Assembly: GCA_934432595.1 (NCBI GenBank)
Contig: CAKRYR010000009.1
Location: 31,173 to 95,172, forward strand
Source: an uncultured Lachnospiraceae bacterium
GTDB lineage: Bacteria; Bacillota; Clostridia; Lachnospirales; Lachnospiraceae
DNA: 64,000 nt
Reading direction: 5' to 3'
The translations under genes were made by a program, and so were the position numbers. Below are positions 43,467 through 51,493 of the stretch, piece by piece; position 1 is the first letter of the stretch, and each line of letters begins with the position of its first letter. The notes under the pieces were generated by a model. It saw nothing but the letters and a program-made list of their open reading frames with translations, had not been told where the DNA came from and did not search any database.

Positions 43467-44075
43467 CTACTTAACAACATTTGCTATATCATCTAATATA
43501 TTATCCCCATAATCTTCTTGAATATCACTATATTGTCTTACATATGCGCTCTCACTATCTCCATATGTAACAATTTGATTATTATTAGCAAATACCATTC
43601 CTAAATCCTTTGTGGCAATATTATAAATTTTCTGTAGATTAACTGATGATTCAATTTCTTTCATGTTAGAATCATTCTTTGCTTTTAAAGAATTATACTC
43701 AGTCTCCTTGGTAACTATTTTTTTATTAAGACTTGTAACAGCACTCTTTGCTTGTATATATCCTGTACACAAATATAACATTACTAAAACTGCAACAGCT
43801 AGGACTGCAAAAGTTGTAAAATTCATGCTTTTAGAATGTTCTAATCTTCTAGCTCTTGCCTTTCTTGCTCTTTCTTCTCTAGCATTTTCTAAATCTCTAT
43901 TTCTGTATATTTCCTTAAGCCATTCTTTATCTTCATCTGGTTGACTGTATGTATGATACTTTCTAACTGTACTACCGTCAACATAACTATCATAACTATA
44001 ACGTTGACTATTATCTCTAGCATCAAAACTGCTTCTTTGATATTCTGGGTATCCTTGATAATTGTATCTAGACAT
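43467..44075 (-). CDS. ftsL: FtsL-like septum formation protein
   Basis: FtsL is a bitopic member of the FtsQLB complex. The 202-residue protein has a polar, Arg/Tyr-rich cytoplasmic part (residues 1-80), one transmembrane helix (about residues 88-108, FTTFAVLAVAVLVMLYLCTGYI), and an extracytoplasmic leucine-zipper-like coiled coil (KSAVTSLNKKIVTKETEYNSLKAKNDSNMKEIESSVNLQKIYNIATKDLGMVF). Sequence identity in this family is low; the call rests on topology and the place between rsmH and a class B PBP. The start at 44075 follows AAAGGAGG; the frame opens ten codons upstream through the site. Confidence 0.85.
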   Translation of the reverse strand: MSRYNYQGYPEYQRSSFDARDNSQRYSYDSYVDGSTVRKYHTYSQPDEDKEWLKEIYRNRDLENAREERARKARARRLEHSKSMNFTTFAVLAVAVLVMLYLCTGYIQAKSAVTSLNKKIVTKETEYNSLKAKNDSNMKEIESSVNLQKIYNIATKDLGMVFANNNQIVTYGDSESAYVRQYSDIQEDYGDNILDDIANVVK

Positions 44076-44130
44076 AAAATCTTCCTCCTTTATAGAATCA
44101 TTCAACTATACTACATACCCTTTTTAACTT

Positions 44131-45066
44131 CTATACTCTTTCAAATACCCTCAGCTTTGCGCTTTTTGATCTACTATTAACCTCCATCTCCTCTTCTGAT
44201 GGAAGAATTGGTTTCCTTGTTATTACTTTTCCCTTTGGTTTTGCTCCACACATACATACTGGAAATGATGGTGGGCATGTACACGGATTTTCATTTCGTT
44301 TAAATATACTCTTTACTATTCTATCCTCTAATGAATGAAATGTTATAATACATATTCTTCCACCAGTATTTAATATATCAATCATATCCGTTAATGTATT
44401 TTCTAAAACATCCAACTCTTTATTAAGCTCTATTCTTAAAGCCTGATATGTTTTTTTTGAAGGATGTCCACCCTTCTTTCTTACCTTCATAGGTATTGCA
44501 TTTTTAATAATTTCATTTAATTCAAATGTCGTATTAATCGGCTTTAATTGTCTATTCATAACAATATGTTTTGCAATATTTTTAGCAAATTTATCTTCAC
44601 CATAATCTCTAATTATTCTATACAAATCATACTCTGAATAGTTATTCACAATATCTCTTGCGGTTAGTTCTTGTCGTTGATCCATTCTCATATCAAGTCT
44701 AGTATTCTCTCGATATGTAAAACCTCTTTCTGGTGTATCTAATTGATAAGATGAAACGCCCAAATCAAGTACTATACCATCAACTTTATTAATTCCTAAA
44801 TCATTTAAAACATTTACCATATTTGAATAATTGCTTCTAACAACATTAACCTTATCTCCAAATACAGCTAATCTTTCTCTTCCAACCTCTATAGCCATTT
44901 CATCTTGGTCAATACCAACGAATTTTCCTTTATCTCCAAGTCTCTTACATACCTCTGTAGCATGTCCCGCACCGCCTAATGTACCATCAACATATATTCC
45001 GTCAGGTTTAATATCTAATTCTCTAATTGTCTCATCTAGCAATACTGACACATGTGAAAATTCCAT
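44131..45066 (-). CDS. rsmH: RsmH (MraW), 16S rRNA m4C1402 methyltransferase
   Basis: RsmH N4-methylates C1402 of 16S rRNA. The 311-residue protein starts MEFSHVSVLLDETIRELDIKPDGIYVDGTLGGAGHATEV, the SAM-binding entry, and continues with FVGIDQDEMAIEVGRERL, VDGIVLDLGVSSYQLDTPERGFTYRENTRLDMRMDQ, and the C-terminal RICIITFHSLEDRIVKSIFKR. The start at 45066 follows TGGAGG; the frame is open four codons further to a GTG. mraZ lies 34 bases upstream and ftsL 55 bases downstream. Confidence 0.98.
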   Translation of the reverse strand: MEFSHVSVLLDETIRELDIKPDGIYVDGTLGGAGHATEVCKRLGDKGKFVGIDQDEMAIEVGRERLAVFGDKVNVVRSNYSNMVNVLNDLGINKVDGIVLDLGVSSYQLDTPERGFTYRENTRLDMRMDQRQELTARDIVNNYSEYDLYRIIRDYGEDKFAKNIAKHIVMNRQLKPINTTFELNEIIKNAIPMKVRKKGGHPSKKTYQALRIELNKELDVLENTLTDMIDILNTGGRICIITFHSLEDRIVKSIFKRNENPCTCPPSFPVCMCGAKPKGKVITRKPILPSEEEMEVNSRSKSAKLRVFERV

Positions 45067-45100
45067 TTTGACCTCCACTTAAGTAAATTGTTCAGAATCA

Positions 45101-45529
45101 TTAAAAGCTTAAACCATATTCTGCCATGCTCTCAGCAACTTCATCCATATTGTCAAAACTATTAATCTCATCCCATTTTTCTTTACTCCAAAGTTCAATT
45201 TTATTAATAACTCCTGCAAAAACAACGTCTTTGTCTAATCCTGCTATTTCTCTTAACTTAGCTGGAATCAAAAATCTTCCTTGCTTGTCTATCTCGCACT
45301 CTGCTGCAAGCGACATAAAATATCTTTGAAGATTTCTTCCTTGAGCTTGTCCTGGCAAAGCTTTAAGTTGTTCCACGAACTGTTCCCACTCTGAATTAGG
45401 GTACACAAATAAGCAACCATCTAAACCAACAGTGACTACAAACGTCTCTCCAAGTTCTTCTCTTAGCTTAGATGGAACAATGATTCGTCCTTTTGTATCT
45501 ACGGTGTGATTGTACTCACCCATGAACAT
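45101..45529 (-). CDS. mraZ: MraZ, transcriptional regulator of the division/wall cluster
   Basis: MraZ is an AbrB-fold DNA-binding protein that represses its own operon. The 142-residue protein begins MFMGEYNHTVDTKGRIIVPSKLREELGETFVVTVGLDGCLFVYP and repeats the swapped-hairpin motif in CEIDKQGRFLIPAKLREIAGLDKDVVFAGVINKIELWS. I chose the ATG at 45529 because it gives the conserved start and is nine bases from GTGGGG; an ATG two codons upstream is too close to that site, and more upstream starts are not conserved. It is the first gene of the dcw operon, and its presumed operators overlap its own leader. Confidence 0.97.
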   Translation of the reverse strand: MFMGEYNHTVDTKGRIIVPSKLREELGETFVVTVGLDGCLFVYPNSEWEQFVEQLKALPGQAQGRNLQRYFMSLAAECEIDKQGRFLIPAKLREIAGLDKDVVFAGVINKIELWSKEKWDEINSFDNMDEVAESMAEYGLSF

Positions 45530-45540
45530 AATCATTCGCC

Positions 45541-45587
45541 CCACTTTCGTGTCACAATTTACCACTTTTCACCACTTTGCTCCACTT
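45541..45587 (-). promoter_or_regulatory. MraZ repeat boxes (operator) in the mraZ leader
   Basis: On the minus strand GTGG occurs at 10-base intervals: AAGTGG (45582-45587), AAAGTGG (45572-45578), AAAGTGG (45562-45568), the variant GTGA (45552-45555), and AAAGTGG again (45541-45547, one base off phase). This matches the known style of MraZ operators, three or four short GTG-containing boxes with about one helical turn of spacing, and lies just downstream of the -10 element. Confidence 0.8.
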
Positions 45588-45595
45588 ATATATAT

Positions 45596-45624
45596 ATTTT
45601 ATACTATTTTTGGGAATTATTCAA
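45596..45624 (-). promoter_or_regulatory. Sigma-A promoter of the mraZ-dcw operon
   Basis: On the minus strand TTGAAT (45619-45624) and TAAAAT (45596-45601) are 17 bases apart, right before the MraZ boxes. The spacer contains TTCCCAAAAATAG, which is repeated at 45788-45800; the second copy lies near a hairpin GGGAAAA/TTTTCCC (45796-45802 with 45810-45816). Confidence 0.75.
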
Positions 45625-45639
45625 GGAAAATGAAAGAAA

Positions 45640-45675
45640 AAAAAGTTGAACATTTACTAATAAGTCCAACTTTTT
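45640..45675 (-). terminator. Terminator upstream of the mraZ promoter
   Basis: AAAAAGTTGAAC and GTCCAACTTTTT pair over 12 bases with one mismatch (45640-45651 with 45664-45675). On the minus strand the stem is followed by a run of T residues, so it is a strong intrinsic terminator that shields the mraZ promoter from upstream transcription. No open frame of note lies between it and 45949; the 45676-45949 stretch is otherwise AT-rich and featureless apart from the repeated TTCCCAAAAATAG motif. Confidence 0.7.
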
Positions 45676-45949
45676 ACAATTAATTTATGTTTTTTGTAAA
45701 TTTCATACAATATCTAGTAGATGTTGCTTATTAGATACCTTTATATTGTGTTTTAAAAACGCTATAGGAAATTAGTCCTATTATGTCCTATTTTTGGGAA
45801 AAATCTGTATTTTCCCTAGCTTTTTAGTCTATAAACATTTTACTACATTTTACAAATATTTCAAGTCATATTTACATAAAGTTAATTTTTCTACATTTTC
45901 TTCTTACATCCCATATATTTTTAGTGCTGTTATACATTATATCGAACAA

Positions 45950-45978
45950 AAAAATGGCTCTATATATGAGCCATTTTT
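45950..45978 (-). terminator. Terminator after the 46000-46815 gene
   Basis: AAAAATGGCTC (45950-45960) and GAGCCATTTTT (45968-45978) form a perfect 11-base stem with a seven-base loop, and the minus-strand 3' arm runs into seven T residues. It ends the unit of the pseudokinase and its partner. Confidence 0.9.
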
Positions 45979-45999
45979 ACTATTTTCTGAATATTTCAC

Positions 46000-46815
46000 C
46001 TATTCATTCACTATTTTTTTAAATTCATAAGCCTTATCATTGTATTGCAACACTAATTTATCATATTTTCCTTCTATTCTATACAAAAATACATATTCAC
46101 CTAATTCTTTCATCTCAGGCCACATTGGATTTTCTTTCACATCCCCTTCATTTTCTGCTATAACAGTTATCTTAGATTCTGATGGTACTTGTTTATATTC
46201 ACCAAATAAACATACATCACCGAGAACCTCTTTATTATCACCAAATACATTTGATTTGTCCTTTAAATTATATATATACATTTCACCAGAATAAAAACTA
46301 ACTAGCATCTTAGCTTGTTTATTTATAAAATACATGTTATGTAATTCGTCTGATGCTTTTTCTTGTTGTTCTTCTTGTTCTTTTTGTTCAGCATCACCTT
46401 TTTTTTGGAAAGTATAACTAATCCCATTATAAGTTAATACTAATTTATCTTCTTTTACACTATATTTAAATTTAGATTTCACCTTACAATTCCACTTTTT
46501 TGGTGGATTAAAGCCATTTTTATCACATTTCAAGTTCATTTTTCCTTTATAAATAATTGAATATTTACCATTCATACAAGATACACTAGATTCTGAATTA
46601 TATATATCAAATGTTCCATTACTTTTAAATTCAGCTTCAAGATTTCCTAAATCTTTAACCGCTTTTTCCTCACTTACATACCATTTTCCTGCCAACCTAT
46701 TCATTTCATTATCTTGCATTGACATGTAACTTCTCTTAGCAATTATCAAAAAGACTAGAAACAAAAAGACTGTTACTATAAATATAATATTACTTTTTAA
46801 ACTATTCTTTTTCAT
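46000..46815 (-). CDS. Membrane-anchored extracytoplasmic protein of unknown function
   Basis: I do not recognise the family. The 271-residue protein has a Lys-rich start (MKKNSLKSN), one transmembrane helix (residues 9-27, IIFIVTVFLFLVFLIIAKR), and an extracytoplasmic part with two similar beta-rich halves. Each half resembles small lipocalin-like sensor repeats: LAGKWYVSEEKAVKDLGNLEAEFKSNGTFDIY... and LVLTYNGISYTFQKK in the first, then MLVSFYSGEMYIYNLKDK and LVLQYNDKAYEFKKI in the second. A Glu/Gln-rich linker separates them. GGAGG lies upstream of tandem ATGs; I use the second. It starts 15 bases after the pseudokinase stop codon, so the two are one transcription unit. Confidence 0.7.
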   Translation of the reverse strand: MKKNSLKSNIIFIVTVFLFLVFLIIAKRSYMSMQDNEMNRLAGKWYVSEEKAVKDLGNLEAEFKSNGTFDIYNSESSVSCMNGKYSIIYKGKMNLKCDKNGFNPPKKWNCKVKSKFKYSVKEDKLVLTYNGISYTFQKKGDAEQKEQEEQQEKASDELHNMYFINKQAKMLVSFYSGEMYIYNLKDKSNVFGDNKEVLGDVCLFGEYKQVPSESKITVIAENEGDVKENPMWPEMKELGEYVFLYRIEGKYDKLVLQYNDKAYEFKKIVNE

Positions 46816-46829
46816 CATATACCTCCGTT

Positions 46830-49499
46830 TTATTGACAATTTTTTAAATATTGTACTATAACGCCAAGTAACATCTTCCACTCAGTAAATACTTCTTTAA
46901 TAGTTTGTGCAACATACTTAAGATCACCTTGTTCACCTTTAACTAATTGTTCTTGTATCATATTTGCTAATTTACTAGCACCTATTCCTAGCGCCCCCTC
47001 TTTGACAACATCCAAAGCTGAAAAATATTCTTTGATCTTTTTATTATTCCAAAGGCTAATAATTCTATTAGCAGCATCCTTTGAATAATTATAAAAACTT
47101 ATTAAAGATTTCTTATAACTGTCTATGTCATTGTTATATTCTCCAAGAATTTGAACAGCATCAACTCCATATTTTTCAAAGAAATTATTTATACAATCTA
47201 TATTTTTCTTTAACTCTAAATTTTGTACTTGCTCTTCATCTTCCTCTGCATCAATTTCGAATTCCTCTTGATTATCATTTTTCTCTGACTCTATTTCAAA
47301 TTCCTCTTGTTGAATATTTTGTCTCATTAAAAATTGTTCTTGGTTCGCTGGCATAGGAATATCATAGATTTCTCCATCTTCATCCTCTCTGTCAGATGAA
47401 TTTTCTTGTTCTTCATTTTTTTCTTGTTTTTCTATTGGCTCATTTACTTGTTCTTCTTGTTCTTCTTGCTTCTCCATCATAAACTTATTATCTGACTTAT
47501 TCTGATCTTCTAACATAACTTCTTTTGCAAATTGTTCCTGTACTTCTGATACTGGCTCTGGAATATACTCTACATTATTATGCTTATATTCCATTTCATT
47601 TGAAATAGTACCTAATTGTTCAGTTGAATCATTATATATGTCATTCATTATATCATTATTATTTTCTTCAAAATTCTCTGTACTGTCTTGGCTTTGTTGT
47701 CGAACATAACTTGCCTCATTTACTTCATTTTTCTTAATTTCTCTACGTTCTACACCAGTAGTTTGTTTTCTTTCTATTTGTGTAGTATGCTGTGCTATTT
47801 TATCCGTATCCTTAATATATGAGAATTCATTCATTAGTTCAACACTGCTTTTTACCTTCTCATTTTCCCACTTATTATCATCTGTAGTAATTATTTTTTG
47901 AGGAATCATTACAGTATATATTGTACCTACATTCTTTGTACTATCCACAGCAATTTTTCCATTTAAAATTTTAACTAACTGTTTTACTATATCAATTCCT
48001 AAACCAGTATCACTTACTTTGAGAGATAATGGTACATTATTAAGTTCTTCCGCATAATCAGAAAGTTCATTATCTGTCATTCCTACTCCAGAATCCTGAA
48101 CTATTAACATAACATTTACTCTATCAACTGTTAAATCTGCATACATTACTTTTAATTCAATTCCACCTTGTATTGTATGATGTGCTGCAATTTTAACTAA
48201 ATTTATAATAATCTCTTCAATTTTTCTCTGATCTCCATATAATATTAATTCTTTATTTCCCTCCATATATGAATCAAAATATACGTTATTTTTTTGGACA
48301 TCACATCTAACTACTTTTTCAACATTACATATTACACTGTCTATTGAATACTTATTATTAACAATCTTAAGATCATTTATAGAAATTTTACTATAGTCAT
48401 ACGCACTATTTAAAACAAAAGCAATTGACTGTGCATTTTCCATTATTGAATTCACGCATTGAGCAATATTCTCATCCTCTATATCATTATTCATCATCCT
48501 ACCATAAAAATTTATTGAATCCAAAGGAATCTTAATTTCTGCAGCCATACTTTCTATAAATTCACACTTACTATAATTAACTTTTTTAACCTTTCTAGTA
48601 TATGTAACAGAAACAACGCACATTCCCACAATTAATAAAAATGCTGCAACAAACATGGCCAAAATTTCAAGATATTTGTTATTTATCTTTTGAATTAATA
48701 CTGTTTTGTCCCTAATAACAATGCATTTAATATTATCATTTGATTTTGTACATGTAACTAGTAGTCTTCCCCCTAAAGTATTAATTTCTTCTGTCCCATC
48801 TATAATATTAAGATTTTTAAAAATATCTGCATGTCCCTTGGGCAACTGTTTATGATCATCAATTACATTAACATTAGTATATGAATTTGATGTACTAGCA
48901 ACAATTACATTATTCTGATTAATAATATAAGCTTCTTCTATCTCTTCATGTTTCAACTTATTAATTAAATTGCTAATTTTTATACAAACCGCTGCAACAG
49001 CATTGTTAGAATTAATCTTCTTGCAAATTGCTATACATTTTTCTCCTGAATTAAAATCATCAAAGCAATTTGATATATATATATTTTTCTTATCTACTAC
49101 TGTTTTATACCATTCAGATTCTTTTGCATCATTAGCATTAATATTTTTATTTTCTTTCATACTATAAAGCAAATTATTATCTATAACATATACATCACTA
49201 ACCATGCTATCGGCCTTTTTTATAAATTCAGTTGATTTAATATTATTTAAGATTCTTAAAACATCAGAATTTGAAGCATAACTCATTTCTAATATAGATA
49301 ACATATTTTCTGCATTACTAATTATGTAGCTAATATCATTATCCACTACCTTATCCTCTGCCTCAATTTTTGAAATGATATATTCTTGGCAATAATCATC
49401 TATAGAATATACTCCCATTAAAACAATTCCTAATATTGCTATTAGGAGTATAAGTAATAAACACATAATATTCAAATGTTTTCTAATCTTTGAAAACAT
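46830..49499 (-). CDS. Predicted pseudo-histidine kinase with sensor, degenerate DHp, HATPase and HPt-like domains
   Basis: The 889-residue protein has a transmembrane helix at 10-32, an extracellular sensor (about 33-275, dCACHE-like length), a second helix at 278-299, then a DHp-like region, an HATPase domain (about 415-535), a Glu/Gln-rich linker and a C-terminal HPt-like helical bundle (about 770-889). The DHp H-box reads ESMAAEIKIPLDSI, where the usual S-H-E is A-A-E (residue 320). The N-box NLVKIAAHHT has Ile437 for the metal-binding Asn. The HPt motif reads DVVKEGALGIGA, with Asp near 830 for the phosphorylated His. G1 (DSGVGM) and G2 (DTGLGI) are kept. It looks like an ATP-binding scaffold without phosphotransfer. 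Confidence 0.85.
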   Translation of the reverse strand: MFSKIRKHLNIMCLLLILLIAILGIVLMGVYSIDDYCQEYIISKIEAEDKVVDNDISYIISNAENMLSILEMSYASNSDVLRILNNIKSTEFIKKADSMVSDVYVIDNNLLYSMKENKNINANDAKESEWYKTVVDKKNIYISNCFDDFNSGEKCIAICKKINSNNAVAAVCIKISNLINKLKHEEIEEAYIINQNNVIVASTSNSYTNVNVIDDHKQLPKGHADIFKNLNIIDGTEEINTLGGRLLVTCTKSNDNIKCIVIRDKTVLIQKINNKYLEILAMFVAAFLLIVGMCVVSVTYTRKVKKVNYSKCEFIESMAAEIKIPLDSINFYGRMMNNDIEDENIAQCVNSIMENAQSIAFVLNSAYDYSKISINDLKIVNNKYSIDSVICNVEKVVRCDVQKNNVYFDSYMEGNKELILYGDQRKIEEIIINLVKIAAHHTIQGGIELKVMYADLTVDRVNVMLIVQDSGVGMTDNELSDYAEELNNVPLSLKVSDTGLGIDIVKQLVKILNGKIAVDSTKNVGTIYTVMIPQKIITTDDNKWENEKVKSSVELMNEFSYIKDTDKIAQHTTQIERKQTTGVERREIKKNEVNEASYVRQQSQDSTENFEENNNDIMNDIYNDSTEQLGTISNEMEYKHNNVEYIPEPVSEVQEQFAKEVMLEDQNKSDNKFMMEKQEEQEEQVNEPIEKQEKNEEQENSSDREDEDGEIYDIPMPANQEQFLMRQNIQQEEFEIESEKNDNQEEFEIDAEEDEEQVQNLELKKNIDCINNFFEKYGVDAVQILGEYNNDIDSYKKSLISFYNYSKDAANRIISLWNNKKIKEYFSALDVVKEGALGIGASKLANMIQEQLVKGEQGDLKYVAQTIKEVFTEWKMLLGVIVQYLKNCQ

Positions 49500-49539
49500 G
49501 GCACTCGCCCCTCCATATTAATTGTTCATACTACTTTTA

Positions 49540-49568
49540 ATTATATCACATATTTCATGTTTTTTCCA
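49540..49568 (-). promoter_or_regulatory. Promoter candidate for the pseudokinase operon
   Basis: On the minus strand TATAAT (49540-49545) is preceded after 17 bases by TGGAAA, a partial -35. The start codon follows about 40 bases downstream, after GGAGGGG. Confidence 0.45.
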
Positions 49569-49614
49569 TATTTAAACTAACATTTACTATTTAACATTTA
49601 TTTAAGATTTTATT

Positions 49615-50106
49615 TTACCTATTATATACTTTAATACAAATATGATGTAATGGTTTAAACGCAACTAATGCAAGGAAAAAGTTTGATACACAATGTATCA
49701 AATCAAAGGGAAGTCCACTAATCCAATATGCTACTGCCGCCTCAATTCCACTTGTAAAAATATATGTTACTGCAAATAATCCTCCAAATAATAGGCCAAA
49801 AAAACCTGATACTATAGCACATACCAAGTTATTCATATATTTTTTTAAAATTATTGTTACTAAAACCAATATCGGCCATACATAAAAATATCCTATACTC
49901 CATAATCCAAATCCCCATATTATCACCTCTACTATCGAAAAAGCAGTAACAACTATAAAAGCCTTACTTCCTATTAATAATGTAAATAAAATTATCATTA
50001 AAGACACTAATTCTACATTAGGTAAAAACATTAATGCAAATTTAACAACTTCTAATATAGCAACCATCATTCCCATGGTTGCTATTTCTTTTATCTTACT
50101 ATTCAT
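49615..50106 (-). CDS. ECF transporter S component-like membrane protein
   Basis: The 163-residue protein is almost entirely hydrophobic, with five or six transmembrane helices, and looks like the substrate-binding S subunit of an energy-coupling-factor transporter: IKEIATMGMMVAILEVVKFALMFLPNVELVSLMIILFTLLIG at the start and GFFGLLFGGLFAVTYIFTSGIEAAVAYWISGLPFDLIHCVSNFFLALVAF further on. The ECF ATPases and T subunit are not in the window. It overlaps the end of the DUF4430 gene upstream, whose product would sit outside the membrane, so the pair may capture and import one ligand, possibly a cobalamin-like cofactor. Substrate is inferred only from this pairing. Confidence 0.75.
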   Translation of the reverse strand: MNSKIKEIATMGMMVAILEVVKFALMFLPNVELVSLMIILFTLLIGSKAFIVVTAFSIVEVIIWGFGLWSIGYFYVWPILVLVTIILKKYMNNLVCAIVSGFFGLLFGGLFAVTYIFTSGIEAAVAYWISGLPFDLIHCVSNFFLALVAFKPLHHICIKVYNR

Positions 50107-50107
50107 A

Positions 50108-50629
50108 TTAATTCTTTGTATATACAATCTTAAAACTATCACCATCAGTTACCGTCTGAGCATCAACACCTACCTTACAATACTCATCATTTATATAAAA
50201 TGCCCAATAGGATTGGTCCACATTATAATCTGCTGTTATACCATTAACTTTTTTAACATATAAACCTGTATCAGAATCCTCTCCCTCAATTGTTAAATCA
50301 TCTATTTCTTCTAATGCTTGTCTTAAAAATTCTGCATTCGTATTATGTTTATATTCCTTCTCATTTTTTTTGTCATCTACCACTGTAACGACAATACTCT
50401 TCTTTTTAGCCTTTGACACATCCTTGTTGTCATCCTTCTGTGACCTAGAACTATTAGAAACTTCTGACTTATTATTTATATTCTTCCTATTATAATTGTT
50501 TGATAAAAGAACAATACCTACAAACATAGCAATCAAAACTACTAAACTAATAATAATTCCTATTGTTCTCTTTTTCCCTTTTGATTGTTTTTTTACATCT
50601 TTAATATTATTTGATTCATTACTATTCAA
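50108..50629 (-). CDS. DUF4430 domain protein, membrane-anchored
   Basis: The protein (about 173 residues) has a short cytoplasmic start, one transmembrane helix (GIIISLVVLIAMFVGIVLLSN), a Ser/Lys/Asp-rich linker and a C-terminal DUF4430 domain (VVDDKKNEKEYKHNTNAEFLRQALEEIDDL...GLYVKKVNGITADYNVDQSYWAFYINDEYCKVGVDAQTVTDGDSFKIVYTKN). DUF4430 is related to the transcobalamin/intrinsic-factor C-terminal fold. I prefer a TTG start at 50629 because GGAGG is eight bases upstream; the ATG at 50644 has no spacing from AAGGAA. It overlaps the ECF S-component gene, a known pairing that suggests ligand delivery. Confidence 0.8.
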   Translation of the reverse strand: MNSNESNNIKDVKKQSKGKKRTIGIIISLVVLIAMFVGIVLLSNNYNRKNINNKSEVSNSSRSQKDDNKDVSKAKKKSIVVTVVDDKKNEKEYKHNTNAEFLRQALEEIDDLTIEGEDSDTGLYVKKVNGITADYNVDQSYWAFYINDEYCKVGVDAQTVTDGDSFKIVYTKN

Positions 50630-50806
50630 TGTGAATTCCTCCATTTCCTTAAAATATACTCAATAGTACATTAAATATAACAAAACCTTAAATATTATAG
50701 CAAATAAAATAATTATATTCAATACATAATTAATATAACTATTTTCAATAATTTATAAATCATAATTAAACACTTCTATTTTTTACATTCCATTATTAAA
50801 TCGAAT

Positions 50807-50907
50807 GTTAGACAATATTAACTTTTTGTCTGACAATTTGTATGTATATTTTTTTTTGATTATTTTTTTAAAAAACTTTCGACATTTTCTACAATTTGTG
50901 GTATACT
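50807..50907 (+). promoter_or_regulatory. Sigma-A promoter with upstream inverted repeat for the PH-domain gene
   Basis: TCGACA (50879-50884) and TATACT (50902-50907) are 17 bases apart. Upstream lies an inverted repeat GTTAGACAA/TTGTCTGAC (50807-50815 with 50826-50834), whose right part is itself the palindrome TTGTC-T-GACAA. The 371-base stretch between the DUF4430 gene and this gene contains nothing else that I can support. Confidence 0.6.
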
Positions 50908-51015
50908 ATTAATAGAGATAAAATATTTCTCTTTTTTTGGCATTATAAGTACCATACTGTACTTACTTTCTGCAATACAATTGAATACAAAATACTAAAA
51001 ATAGGGAGTGTACTT

Positions 51016-51396
51016 ATGGATTTTTTATCAAAAAAGAAGTTCAAACTTCAACAAATTAATCCGTCTACTCTTCATAATCTTATTTCACCTATAATATTAC
51101 GAGGTGAAGAAATAATAAGTGCATATCAAACTTATTCGGATTATGTAATTTTCACAAACAGACGGGTTCTTACAGTTGTTTTGGAACGAAATGAAACTAC
51201 TAAAAATACTTTACTTACTCTTCCATATTCCAGAATTCTGTATTTTTCGATTGAAAGCAAAAGTTTGTTAGAAAATGAATGTATAATGCACCTTTACTTT
51301 TTAGACTTAGGTGATGTAGAATTTGAATTTATCGGTAGCAATAATGTTGCAAGGTTAAGTCATATAATTGGCTCTAACATATTTAATTTTAATTAA
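51016..51396 (+). CDS. Small bacterial PH-domain protein
   Basis: The 126-residue soluble protein reads as a single bacterial pleckstrin-homology-like domain. It has the pattern ILRGEEIISAYQTYSDYVIFTNRRVLTVVLERNETTKNTLLTLPYSRILYFSIESKSLLENECIMHLYFLDLGDVEFEFIG, with the typical 'D-x-V-x-F-T-N-R-R-V' strand turn followed by 'P-Y-S-R-I' and a final helix. The start at 51016 has AGGGAG seven bases upstream; the frame is open 40 codons further 5', but through the promoter. The gene is monocistronic, on the plus strand, between the DUF4430 and ilvC genes. The cellular role is unknown. Confidence 0.8.
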   Translation: MDFLSKKKFKLQQINPSTLHNLISPIILRGEEIISAYQTYSDYVIFTNRRVLTVVLERNETTKNTLLTLPYSRILYFSIESKSLLENECIMHLYFLDLGDVEFEFIGSNNVARLSHIIGSNIFNFN

Positions 51397-51426
51397 TGAC
51401 TTACCATATCCTCTTAGAAACACCAA

Positions 51427-51457
51427 AGAAAGAGTTTCGATTATCGAAACTCTTTCT
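51427..51457. terminator. Bidirectional terminator between the PH-domain gene and ilvC
   Basis: AGAAAGAGTTTCGA (51427-51440) and TCGAAACTCTTTCT (51444-51457) form a perfect 14-base stem with a three-base loop, followed on the plus strand by GCTTTTATTTT. It serves the two converging units. Confidence 0.9.
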
Positions 51458-51493
51458 GCTTTTATTTTGTATAATAATATTCAAATTGTAATT

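Noticed and set aside
45794..46030. A 78-codon plus-strand frame in the gap left of the pseudokinase operon
   Set aside because: It crosses the terminator at 45950-45978 and the end of the 46000-46815 gene, has an aromatic-rich composition typical of chance AT-rich frames, and has no ribosome binding site.
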